NCBI GenBank assembly: GCA_002412765.1
Contig: DHVR01000022.1
Span: 1 to 40,165 of the forward strand
From: Leptolinea sp. UBA5203
GTDB taxonomy: Bacteria > Chloroflexota > Anaerolineae > Anaerolineales > Anaerolineaceae
DNA length: 40,165 nucleotides
Direction of reading: 5' to 3'
Below are positions 8,664-16,288 of this stretch, in pieces (position 1 is the first letter of the stretch; each line of letters begins with the position of its first letter). Below the pieces are notes generated by a model, which was given only the letters and a program-made list of their open reading frames with translations, searched no databases and was not told the origin of the DNA. The translations under genes and the position numbers were made by a program.

Positions 8664-9506
8664 ATGAGTGAAAACAAAGCATGGGTCATTGAAACTCACG
8701 ACCTGGATCGTGTTTATGGCGATGGGGATTTGATCCGGGCGCTGGATAAGGTGAATATTCGGATCGCCGCCGGCGAGCTGGTCTCCGTGATGGGGCCGAG
8801 CGGCAGCGGAAAGAGTACCCTGTTAAACGTCATTGGCGCGCTGGACAGACCTACAGGCGGGGATATCTTTGTCAACGGCGAAAACCTGGCCACGATCACC
8901 GATCTGGATAATTTCCGCGCTCGCTCGGTGGGGTTTATTTTTCAGTTGCATAATCTGTTACCCACCTTGACGGCCCGTGAGAATGTGGAAATCCCCATGA
9001 CGGGGCATGTTCCCGCAGCGGAGCGCGGAAAACGCGCCAAAGAGCTGCTGGATCTGGTGGGCATGGCCGACCGCATGAATCACCTGCCCGGGCAGCTTTC
9101 CGGCGGGCAGCGCCAGCGGGTTGCCATTGCGCGGGCTCTGGCCAATAACCCGCCACTGGTGTTGGCGGATGAACCCACCGGCTCGCTGGATACCGCCAAC
9201 GGTCAGGAATTGATGCGTCTGCTGCGGGACTTGAATGAGGAGCAGGGCACCACCTTTGTGGTCGTGACGCATGATCCGGCGGTTGCCCGTCAAACCAAAC
9301 GCGTGCTGGTCATGCAGGACGGCAAAATCGTGCGCGAAGATATCATCGGCTCCCCGGATGAAGAGGACTTGAAGATGTGGCGGCACAGCAATTTGGGAAA
9401 ACAAATCCTGGCGGGAACGGAGCTGCATTTATTGGAGGAAAAACTATCCAGCAGTGAGCTGAAGGCAGTCAAAAAGGCGCTCTCGGTGGCTAATGGCAAA
9501 TCATAG
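8664..9506 (+). CDS. ABC transporter ATPase, MacB/LolD type
   Basis: Cytoplasmic ATP-binding subunit of 280 residues. Walker A GPSGSGKST is at 44-52, Q-loop Gln at 94, signature LSGGQ at 145-149, Walker B LVLADE at 165-170, D-loop SLD soon after, and the switch His in VVTHD at about 203. The phrase ADEPTGSLDT is typical of the MacB/LolD/FtsE subgroup, which pairs with FtsX-type permeases. It has about 50 residues beyond the ATPase core (from EEDLKMW on) rich in Glu, Lys and Leu, of unknown role. AGGAG precedes the ATG at 8664; the upstream in-frame ATG at 8643 has no ribosome site. It is the last gene of the exporter operon, 27 bases after the adaptor. Confidence 0.94.
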   Translation: MSENKAWVIETHDLDRVYGDGDLIRALDKVNIRIAAGELVSVMGPSGSGKSTLLNVIGALDRPTGGDIFVNGENLATITDLDNFRARSVGFIFQLHNLLPTLTARENVEIPMTGHVPAAERGKRAKELLDLVGMADRMNHLPGQLSGGQRQRVAIARALANNPPLVLADEPTGSLDTANGQELMRLLRDLNEEQGTTFVVVTHDPAVARQTKRVLVMQDGKIVREDIIGSPDEEDLKMWRHSNLGKQILAGTELHLLEEKLSSSELKAVKKALSVANGKS

Positions 9507-9596
9507 GATAGGGGGCACCGTAGGGGCGACCGGCCGGTCGAACCATGGGTATCAAGTTAAGGAAATAAATTGACATCGTCACCCAATAATTACCTG

Positions 9597-9768
9597 TAGG
9601 GGCCAAGCATTTCAAAAAGAGGCTGGAAAATCACGGCATTTTTGAAATGCTTTGCCCTAGCTCGGATGGAATTTTCACAGGAAAGTGGAAAATCCTGTTT
9701 GGCGGGCAGGGCAAAGCATTCGACAGAAGGGACTGATATCTGAAGCCGTTCCGAATGCTTGGCCCCTA
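9597..9768. repeat. Double-hairpin repeat, copy B
   Basis: A 172-bp element with the same layout as 779-949. Ends are TAGGGGCC / GGCCCCTA. Hairpin one pairs GGGGCCAAGCATTTCA with TTGAAATGCTTTGCCCT. Hairpin two pairs AGGGCAAAGCATTCG with CGAATGCTTGGCCCCT. It lies 90 bases after the exporter operon and may also slow or end transcription. Confidence 0.8.
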
Positions 9769-10719
9769 CGGCGAATGATAGAGAATTTAAATCTGATCCT
9801 GGAATTGCCTTAGAACAAGAAGAATATGATATGAAAATCCACTGATACACGATAAATGTCAGTAGAGGAACCCTCACATTTACTGAACTATACGCTGGTT
9901 CATGGATCGCAAATAATTGGCTTAATTTGATTGACTCGGAATATTCGTTAATTATTTCTTGAGTTGATGCGCATTGTCCGGCCGTTCGCCCTGATGATGG
10001 GGGGGAACCGGCGTCTGGTATTGCGCTCTTGTTCCTTTAGAATATGGAGATCTTATTCTCCTGCCACAAACCACCCACTCCTGCACCTCCCCCCAAAATC
10101 CGCAGATTTGAGTTCCATCATGGTTGCTGCTGGATTTTTAGGGGAGGAAGACACGTAGGGTGCGTTTGCTACGCCCCATTTTGTGATGGAAAAAACATCG
10201 CATTGCTAACGATAATTGGATAAAAATAGTATCAAATTCATTTCGGTATCAAAGATATAACCGTAGGGCGAACGGCCGTTTGCCTCTACAGCAATCAATT
10301 TATGAAATATGTGACGAATCATTCAAGTCAAATTATTTATTTGTATTCCGTGAACCAGCGTATTGCCCAGCAAATGTTGGGGTAGGTTTTTGAAAGCAGC
10401 TATGATGGGCTCGGCTTATAAAACCTACCCCTACAGGCTATTATCTGGAAACAATGGTTATTTTGAAATATTTTCCCCTAGGTTGATGCCTATGGGACGC
10501 CCATCTGGTCGCCTTGATGCTGGATGGAACCGGCGTCTGGTCTTGCCGATGATGATGTATTGAATCCCAGACATGGTCTGACACTCTTGTTTCCAAGGAA
10601 TTTAGCGAAATTAACTACCTGCCACAAACCACCCCCTCCTGCACCTCCCCCAAAAATCCATAAATTTGGTTTCCCAATTTATTTGTCCTTGGATTTTTAG
10701 GGGAGGAAGAGCTGGCGCT
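9769..10719. repeat. Gene-free cluster of small inverted repeats
   Basis: No gene is supported over about 950 bases. It holds two copies of a block that runs from GGAACCGGCGTCTGGT through CCTGCCACAAACCACC to a CCTCCCC hairpin (about 10008-10147 and 10523-10706). Between them lie an imperfect dyad GTAGGGCGAACGGCC / CTCTAC (about 10263-10290) and a hairpin GGGGTAGGTTTT / AAAACCTACCCC (about 10379-10434). The last hairpin, 10644-10706, ends 14 bases from the stop of the DtxR-like gene and could act as its transcription end. Confidence 0.6.
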
Positions 10720-11391
10720 TTAAATTTCTTCCACCAGAATCATCTGCGCCATGGGGTTTCCGAGAGTAATCTTCTCAGGCTGGGCAGCAGATTGGAGGAT
10801 CAACGTCTGGTTATACACTTGATGTTCCAGCACCTGAATTTGGGTACCTGGAATCAACTCCAGTTGTTCCAGAAATTGCAGTGCTTCGCGTGTGCTGTGA
10901 TAGTGAATGATACGCCGGATCAATAGATTCCTGCCGGTGCTGGCCTGGATCAACGGTTTCCATCCCCTGGTTGGTGGCGTATCCCCCAGCAGGGGCATGC
11001 CAAACGGGGAGAATTGAACATTTTTGAATTTCTTGTTCAGGTACGATTCCGTTTCTTGGGAGATGGCGTGCTCGATGCGGTGGGCTTCGTCATGGATACT
11101 GGATAAGGGCATCCCCAGAACTTCAAAAAGCAGACATTCCACCAGATTATGGCGGCGAACCACTGCCAGGGCGGCTGTTTGGCCTTTTTCCGTCAGGGTG
11201 ATTTGTTTCTTATCCCCCGTTGAGATCCAGCCGTCTCTTTCCATGCGCTGCAGGGTGGCGGTGACCGTCGGGGCGGAGACGCCTAAATAATCCGCCAGTT
11301 TGGCCCCGGTGATTTTCTCCTGATCGAATGAGATGGAAAAAATCAGGCTTAAGTAATCTTCAATTGTGGGAGTAGGCTGCTGAGCGTCCAT
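10720..11391 (-). CDS. DtxR/MntR-family metal-dependent repressor
   Basis: A 223-residue transcription regulator. Residues 8-65 form the winged helix (EDYLSLIFSIS, then ITGAKLADYLGVSAPTVTATLQRMERDGWI). The dimerisation and metal-binding domain follows, with the family's His and Glu residues (VRRHNLVECLLFEVLGM, DEAHRIEHAIS). The C-terminus (about 150-223) resembles the SH3-like FeoA domain. DtxR and MntR proteins bind Fe2+ or Mn2+ and repress metal-uptake genes, but no metal transporter is in this window. It is transcribed divergently from the acylation operon with 159 bases between the starts; I saw no clear DtxR-type palindrome there. Confidence 0.9.
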   Translation of the reverse strand: MDAQQPTPTIEDYLSLIFSISFDQEKITGAKLADYLGVSAPTVTATLQRMERDGWISTGDKKQITLTEKGQTAALAVVRRHNLVECLLFEVLGMPLSSIHDEAHRIEHAISQETESYLNKKFKNVQFSPFGMPLLGDTPPTRGWKPLIQASTGRNLLIRRIIHYHSTREALQFLEQLELIPGTQIQVLEHQVYNQTLILQSAAQPEKITLGNPMAQMILVEEI

Positions 11392-11550
11392 TTTTATCCT
11401 TTGACCCTGATTTATCCATTTTACCTTATTCTGCCATTTGAACCATAGGCTTACAGCTATTATGCGATAAAATGATAGAGATGCACAATTAAGAATTCAT
11501 TTTCGATTAAAATAAAGCTATTAACTATTCTACAGTACGGGGAAGGTACC

Positions 11551-12033
11551 ATGAAATACGAATTTTCCTTACCAGGGTTTGAACAACAATCTCTTCATCT
11601 TGATGTTCGATTTCTCTTACGGCCGAGGATTCTTATCAACCGGAAGGTGGTTAAAAGTCCAGGTAAATGGAATGAAGTTGCCTTACGCCGGGATGATGGA
11701 CTCACTTCCATGGTGTCCATTGTCAATCAATTTCCCGACCCGGTCCCTACTCTGAGGATGGATGAGGAGACTCATTTTGTCGTCCCGAATTTGACCTTTT
11801 GGAATTACCTTTGGGCTCTGCTGCCGATTGTTTTGTGGTTTACAATTCTGGGACTTTCCGAGATCTGGACGGCAGGCATTAGTTTGATCGCAGCCTATTT
11901 GAATTTTTGGATTCTTCGTTTTCAACTGGGCTCCCTGGAAAAAAACCTGATGATCTTTGCGGTTAACACCGGTTCAGCCGTTATTTATTTTCTGGTGTAT
12001 TCCTTAATGGTGACTGCCAGATTAAATGGGTAA
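11551..12033 (+). CDS. Hypothetical membrane protein, first gene of acylation operon
   Basis: A 160-residue protein I do not recognise. Residues 1-80 are polar and strand-like, with a basic patch (LLRPRILINRKVVKSPGKW) followed by LRRDDG, then hydrophobic helices at about 83-102, 105-122 and 132-155. The compact polar head with a C-terminal membrane anchor suggests a cytoplasmic or surface beta domain tethered to the membrane. GGGGAAGG precedes the ATG. The next gene begins 22 bases after its stop in the same direction, so it probably shares the transcript with the lipoprotein, microprotein, MBOAT and SGNH genes. Whether it takes part in acylation is unknown. Confidence 0.75.
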   Translation: MKYEFSLPGFEQQSLHLDVRFLLRPRILINRKVVKSPGKWNEVALRRDDGLTSMVSIVNQFPDPVPTLRMDEETHFVVPNLTFWNYLWALLPIVLWFTILGLSEIWTAGISLIAAYLNFWILRFQLGSLEKNLMIFAVNTGSAVIYFLVYSLMVTARLNG

Positions 12034-12055
12034 TGTGCAGCGATAAGGATTGGAT

Positions 12056-12445
12056 ATGAAAAATATAGCATTATTGGTTCTTATAATTGGGTTAGCATTG
12101 CTCTCAAGTGCCTGTCAGGCAAACACCAACGGAGCTGGGCAAGCGGTTGAGACGTATTTACAGGCGTTAGTGGATGAAAACCAGGAACGCTTATTAACCA
12201 CTTCTTGTGCCGAATGGGAAGAATCTGCCATTTTAGAGTTGGACTCCTTCAAAGGGGTCAGTGCATCGTTGAAGGATGTTTCCTGTGAACAAACCGCCAG
12301 CGAAGGGGATACGGCCATCGTCCACTGCAGCGGCTCCATTGAGGCCACGTATAATAATGAGCAACGCCAGCTTCCTCTGGAAGGGCGGGGGTACAAAGTG
12401 ATTCAAGACCAGGGCAACTGGTTGGTGTGTGGAATTCAGGAATGA
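12056..12445 (+). CDS. Small lipoprotein, NTF2-like/DUF4878-like
   Basis: A 129-residue predicted lipoprotein. The signal peptide MKNIALLVLIIGLALLSSAC gives a lipidated Cys at 20. The mature part opens with AVETYLQALVDENQERLLTTSCAEWEE and ends with a beta-rich stretch closing in GNWLVCGIQE, the pattern of small NTF2-like (DUF4878-type) secreted domains. Four further Cys could form disulphides outside the cell. AAGGA six bases before ATG 12056 favours this start over the TTG at 12050. Its TGA overlaps the ATG of the next gene (ATGA at 12442-12445), so translation is coupled. Role in the operon is unknown; a ligand-binding or assembly factor is possible. Confidence 0.8.
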   Translation: MKNIALLVLIIGLALLSSACQANTNGAGQAVETYLQALVDENQERLLTTSCAEWEESAILELDSFKGVSASLKDVSCEQTASEGDTAIVHCSGSIEATYNNEQRQLPLEGRGYKVIQDQGNWLVCGIQE

Positions 12446-12567
12446 GGCTTTTTCGGAAATTAGCTTCTAAAGAAAATTTGTGGGCATTATTTCTTTGCAT
12501 CTTAATTATTTTGTTATTAATTTGTACCACTGACTCATCTCCCCTCTGGATTTATCAAGGCTTTTAA
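12442..12567 (+). CDS. DltX-like microprotein, 41 residues, partner of MBOAT
   Basis: Short gene tightly packed between its neighbours. ATG overlaps the preceding stop as ATGA (12442-12445) and its TAA (12565-12567) shares its last base with the ATG of the MBOAT gene. The product begins MRLFRKLASKENLW, has one hydrophobic helix at about 13-28 and an outward tail that ends TTDSSPLWIYQGF. The positive N-terminus predicts N-in, C-out. DltX, the roughly 50-residue partner of DltB, has the same topology and a C-terminus of the form F-I-Y-N-E-F, whose Tyr is the proposed acyl carrier between DltB and DltD. Here W36-I-Y38-x-x-F41 is the same pattern. Function as an acyl relay is inference from this motif, the size, the coupling and the neighbours. 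Confidence 0.78.
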   Translation: MRLFRKLASKENLWALFLCILIILLLICTTDSSPLWIYQGF

Positions 12568-13973
12568 TGAGTTTTTCCATTCTGCTAATTTTATTGGCTG
12601 CTGCATTGCTCCTGCGCCTGCTGATGTCCTTAGGTCATCGCCGGGAATGGATGCTGGCGGCCAGTGTGCTGGCCGTTTTTTGGCTGCAGCCCGAATTGGG
12701 TATCCGCAATTTGGATTTCTGGTTCCCAATAGCCAGCTTATTTCTGGTCATTCTCTGCTGGCTGTTTGTCACACCGCAGGAAACCCGGAAAGAACCCCAA
12801 AATTTATGGACGCTCCTTGCCATGGCTGGCTTGTGTTTGGCTCTGGCGGGCAGCAAGGCGCTGGGCTGGCAGGGGATTATTACCGCTTCGGTTCCCCCCA
12901 GTATTTTAACCGTCTTGATCGGCCTGTCAGGTTTAGGCGCGATCTATGTCATTTTGGTACACCTTCTGCGTAGGATAAAGCTGCCGATTTCCTTATTGGT
13001 CATTCTCCTGCTCATTTTATTCATTTTCTTAAAAGAACCTTTTCTCTCCACCCAATGGAGCGGGTGGCTGCGCAGCCTCAATCATCAAAATCCGGCGCTG
13101 GCTGCGCCCAACGAGCTCAGTTGGCTGGGCTATTCCTATATTGCCTTTCGTCTGCTGCATACCCTGCGGGATAAGCAAACCGGGCACCTGCCCGCGCTGC
13201 CTCTGCGGGATTACCTGCTCTACGTCATCTTCTTTCCAACCCTGCAAGCCGGCCCGATAGACCGCATCCAGCGCTTCCAGAGTGATTTATCTGATCGGTT
13301 GGCGCTTAATAGTGAGGATTTTCAGATCGCCGGCCAGCGCCTGGCCATGGGTTTGCTGAAGAAATTTGTTTTGGCCAACAGTATGGCGGTGATTGCCTTA
13401 TCCGAGACGAGTGTCCATCAGATTCACGGGGCGGGCTGGATGGGACTTTCCTTGTATGCGTATAGCTTTATGATCTATTTTGATTTCAGCGGCTATACCG
13501 ATATCGCCATCGGGCTGGCTCGGCTGCTGGGCGTGAAAACACCGGAGAATTTCAGTCATCCTTACCGGCAGGAAAACCTGACCCTCTTTTGGAATAACTG
13601 GCATATTACCCTGACGCAATGGTTCAGGGCTTATTTCTTTAATCCACTCACCCGCGGGCTCCGGCGCAAGGCAAAATCCCTGCCTGTCTGGCTGGCGCTG
13701 CTGATTCCCCAACTTTTAACCATGACCTTGATTGGCTTGTGGCACGGGATCACCTGGAACTTCGCGCTATGGGGTATCTGGCATGGGTTAGGTTTGTTTG
13801 TGCAAAATCGTTGGTCTGCATGGGTTCAACCGCGCATTAAAAATCCAGTCCCGGGATTGAAATGGCTCAATGTTTTTCTGACGTTCAATTTCGTGAGCTT
13901 GGGCTGGATTTTCTTTTTAACTCAAAATCTTTCATCAGCGTTCCAAGTATTCAGTGTTTTGGCAGGGAGGTAA
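12567..13973 (+). CDS. MBOAT-family membrane O-acyltransferase (DltB/AlgI-like)
   Basis: Polytopic membrane acyltransferase of 468 residues, close to the usual DltB/AlgI length. Conserved blocks are FFPTLQAGPIDR, YFDFSGYTDIAIGLARLLG, NFSHPYRQENLTLFWNNWHITLTQWFR with His346, and LIGLWHGITWNFALWGIWHG with the catalytic His393. About 11-13 hydrophobic segments. Family members move an acyl group across the membrane onto a surface polymer, usually with SGNH-type partners. It starts on the last base of the microprotein stop and is followed 2 bases after its own stop by an SGNH-like lipoprotein gene. Donor and acceptor are unknown: no DltA ligase or DltC carrier is present, so acetyl-CoA or another acyl donor is possible. 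Confidence 0.93.
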   Translation: MSFSILLILLAAALLLRLLMSLGHRREWMLAASVLAVFWLQPELGIRNLDFWFPIASLFLVILCWLFVTPQETRKEPQNLWTLLAMAGLCLALAGSKALGWQGIITASVPPSILTVLIGLSGLGAIYVILVHLLRRIKLPISLLVILLLILFIFLKEPFLSTQWSGWLRSLNHQNPALAAPNELSWLGYSYIAFRLLHTLRDKQTGHLPALPLRDYLLYVIFFPTLQAGPIDRIQRFQSDLSDRLALNSEDFQIAGQRLAMGLLKKFVLANSMAVIALSETSVHQIHGAGWMGLSLYAYSFMIYFDFSGYTDIAIGLARLLGVKTPENFSHPYRQENLTLFWNNWHITLTQWFRAYFFNPLTRGLRRKAKSLPVWLALLIPQLLTMTLIGLWHGITWNFALWGIWHGLGLFVQNRWSAWVQPRIKNPVPGLKWLNVFLTFNFVSLGWIFFLTQNLSSAFQVFSVLAGR

Positions 13974-13975
13974 AA

Positions 13976-14974
13976 TTGAGGAATAAACTGGTTTGGAAGA
14001 CCATGTGTCAATCCTGGGTAGTATTATTTTTGTTGGTAGCCGGTTGTCAACCAGTCCCGGAAGGGGAGAGTCCCCAACTCGGTAAGACCCCTGCACTATC
14101 CGCCACACAAACGGAAGCCTCCACCGCTCCAATTCTTATTTCAGAAGCCACTCCACAGACACCCGATTCAACCAAAATACCTGTTATCCTGGAAAATGGA
14201 TTCCTAACTTCCACGGAATTAAGCACGCGGGAACTAAACCGCGACACCCTGGATCCAACCCAGTGGACTTCATGGCCAATTATTCCTGCCTTCAATCCCT
14301 ACCTCATACAAGTTTATCAAAGAGGGTTGGAGCAGGGCAAGCAAGCCACCCGATTCTCCGTTTTGGGGGATTGCCAGAGTTTACCCGATGTATTTATGGG
14401 CATGTTTGATACCCGGGAAATGTCCTTTTCGGATGCAGAGGCCGGTTTGTATGAAACGATCGACTATTATCAAGGATCGTTTTCTCACCAAAGCCTGACC
14501 GTGATTGACGGCTTGAGCCCGCCCACGGCCTTATCCGCCATGTGGAGCGATCCATCCGTGTGTGGCTCGACCGAATCCCCGCTGGAATGTGAGCTGCGGG
14601 TGAATCAGCCCAGCCTCCTCTGGATCAACCTGGGCAGCAATTGGAAAATGGACGCCTCGCTAACCTCCTATGAAAAGTACATGCGCCAGATCATTGAGTC
14701 CACTTTAGCGGAAGGTGTGATCCCCATATTATCCACCAAGGCAGACAATGTGGAAGGGGGGCACCGTATCAATGCCCTGACCGCACAATTGGCCAGCGAA
14801 TACCAGATTCCCCTGTGGAATTTTTGGCGTACAGCCGATAAACTGGAGAATCACGGCCTGGATGATGGCCGGGACAATATTTACCTGACCACGGAAGCCT
14901 GGGGTGTACGCTCCTTTACGGCTTTGAGAGTTCTGGATGCCTTGCACCGCTTCCTGATGGATGGGGTGGAGTAG
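13976..14974 (+). CDS. SGNH-fold lipoprotein with Cys at the nucleophile position
   Basis: A 332-residue predicted lipoprotein; LLVAGC gives lipidated Cys24, followed by a Ser/Thr/Pro-rich linker to about residue 80. The rest resembles an SGNH/GDSL domain. Block I reads VLGDCQS with Cys133 where GDS has the nucleophilic Ser. LLWINLGSNW fits the block III region though it lacks the usual GxND. Near the end DNIYLTTEAWG replaces the DxxH of block V. GGGAGG followed by TAAAA sets a TTG start at 13976; upstream in-frame codons would lie inside the MBOAT gene and remove the signal peptide. It directly follows the MBOAT gene. It may be a Cys-dependent acyltransferase, or a non-catalytic binding partner. 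Confidence 0.8.
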   Translation: MRNKLVWKTMCQSWVVLFLLVAGCQPVPEGESPQLGKTPALSATQTEASTAPILISEATPQTPDSTKIPVILENGFLTSTELSTRELNRDTLDPTQWTSWPIIPAFNPYLIQVYQRGLEQGKQATRFSVLGDCQSLPDVFMGMFDTREMSFSDAEAGLYETIDYYQGSFSHQSLTVIDGLSPPTALSAMWSDPSVCGSTESPLECELRVNQPSLLWINLGSNWKMDASLTSYEKYMRQIIESTLAEGVIPILSTKADNVEGGHRINALTAQLASEYQIPLWNFWRTADKLENHGLDDGRDNIYLTTEAWGVRSFTALRVLDALHRFLMDGVE

Positions 14975-14978
14975 CCGT

Positions 14979-16088
14979 ATGAAAGAATGGCGTTTTCTGT
15001 TCAATGTTCTGGGAAAGGCCCTCCTGCTCTTTTTGGCTGCCAATTTGCTCTACATGGGTGTATTTCCAACCGGGTTTGGCGGGAAACTGAGCCTCTACAA
15101 TCACCTTTTTCCGGGACGCGAACGGTTCCCCTTTGGCGAGAATCCGGAGAAGTCCTACAATTTGAGCCTGTCCAATCTGGATGCCATGTTTGCCTCCCAC
15201 GCCATTGCCCAACCCAAAGCACAGGATGAGTTTCGCATCGTACTGATTGGTGATTCTGCCACCTGGGGGACCCTGCTAAAGCCGCAGGAAACCCTGGCAG
15301 GCCAACTGCAGGCTGGATTGCAAAGCGCCTATCCGCAAGAGAATATTCAAGTCTATAATCTGGGCTATCCAACCTTGTCCCTGGTGAAAGACTTGCTGAT
15401 TATGGATCAAGCCATGGATTATCAACCGGATTTGATCCTCTGGCTGACTACCCTGGAATCTTTCCCCATAGACCGGCAGATGGATTCCCCCCTGGTGCAG
15501 CAAAATGCAGCCAGGGTGTTAGAGCTGGAGCAAAAAAATAATCTGCGGCTTGGTCAGCTTCCTGAGCTGCCAACCCAATGGCAGGCGAACCTGGTTTCCC
15601 AGCGCCGCAATTTGGCGGATTTACTGCGCTTGCAGTTGTACGGTTTTATGTGGGGGGCAACAGGCATTGATCAGGAATACTTTGCGGATTATGTACCCGC
15701 CCAGGTTGACTTGGAGGCGGATGAGTCCTTTGAGGGCTTTTCTCCCCCCGTGCTGCCGGCGGACAAAATGGCCTTTCATCTGCTGGACCTGGGCAAGAAA
15801 ATTGCCGGCGACACCCGGTTAATCTTTATCAATGAACCCATTCTGATCAGCGGCGGGGAGAATCACGAGCTGCGCTATAATTTTTATTATCCCCGCTGGG
15901 CATATGATCAATATCGGCAGATGTTTGAGGATCAATGCACCAGCCAGGGTTGGATCTGTTTTGATACCTGGGATCTGCTCAAACCCGAACAATTTACCAA
16001 CTCTGCCATTCATCCTTCCCCCCAGGGTGCTGCGGATTTGGCCCGAGCATTGCAATCTGATCTGGATGGGTTAGGCATCATTCCCTAA
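14979..16088 (+). CDS. Membrane-anchored SGNH/GDSL-type acyltransferase or esterase
   Basis: A 369-residue protein with one N-terminal TM helix (about 9-27) and an extracytoplasmic SGNH domain. Block I is VLIGDSATWG with nucleophile Ser93. YNLGYPTLSLVKDLLIM fits block II with its Gly. The C-terminal block V reads FTNSAIHPSPQGAADLA with His345; the usual Asp three before the His is Ser342, with Asn341 beside it. This is the topology of DltD and of AlgX/AlgJ-type partners of MBOAT proteins, though similarity is at fold level only. Start at 14979 is preceded by GGTGGAG; ATG 14961 overlaps the previous gene. It is the last gene of the operon and the most likely acceptor-side enzyme. Confidence 0.85.
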   Translation: MKEWRFLFNVLGKALLLFLAANLLYMGVFPTGFGGKLSLYNHLFPGRERFPFGENPEKSYNLSLSNLDAMFASHAIAQPKAQDEFRIVLIGDSATWGTLLKPQETLAGQLQAGLQSAYPQENIQVYNLGYPTLSLVKDLLIMDQAMDYQPDLILWLTTLESFPIDRQMDSPLVQQNAARVLELEQKNNLRLGQLPELPTQWQANLVSQRRNLADLLRLQLYGFMWGATGIDQEYFADYVPAQVDLEADESFEGFSPPVLPADKMAFHLLDLGKKIAGDTRLIFINEPILISGGENHELRYNFYYPRWAYDQYRQMFEDQCTSQGWICFDTWDLLKPEQFTNSAIHPSPQGAADLARALQSDLDGLGIIP

Positions 16089-16288
16089 GGGGGATTCTGT
16101 TAGTAAAATTGCCGTTAAAATTCAAAGGATTTAATCGAAACCAAATATCATCCACATCAAAATTGAATATAGTGAAGGTACACTTTATTTACCGTGTATT
16201 TATTCCGAATTAACTTTTCCCATACGGCAGTAAATCCACAAGTCGTTTAAGATTATATTAAAATTTGGCTTAAGAATAAAGAAAAAAT

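Noticed and set aside
9590..9877. Reverse-strand open frame of 95 codons
   Set aside because: It lies across the double-hairpin repeat, has no ribosome site and its protein shows no domain-like pattern.
11392..11550. DtxR-type operator in the divergent promoter region
   Set aside because: I looked for a palindrome of the known DtxR or MntR kind and found none convincing.
12258..12530. Reverse-strand open frame over the microprotein gene
   Set aside because: It is antisense to three tightly coupled forward genes and has no ribosome site or protein-like pattern.
11551..16088. Classical dlt operon for D-alanylation
   Set aside because: No D-alanine ligase (DltA) or carrier protein (DltC) gene is present, and the SGNH proteins are not recognisable DltD sequences.
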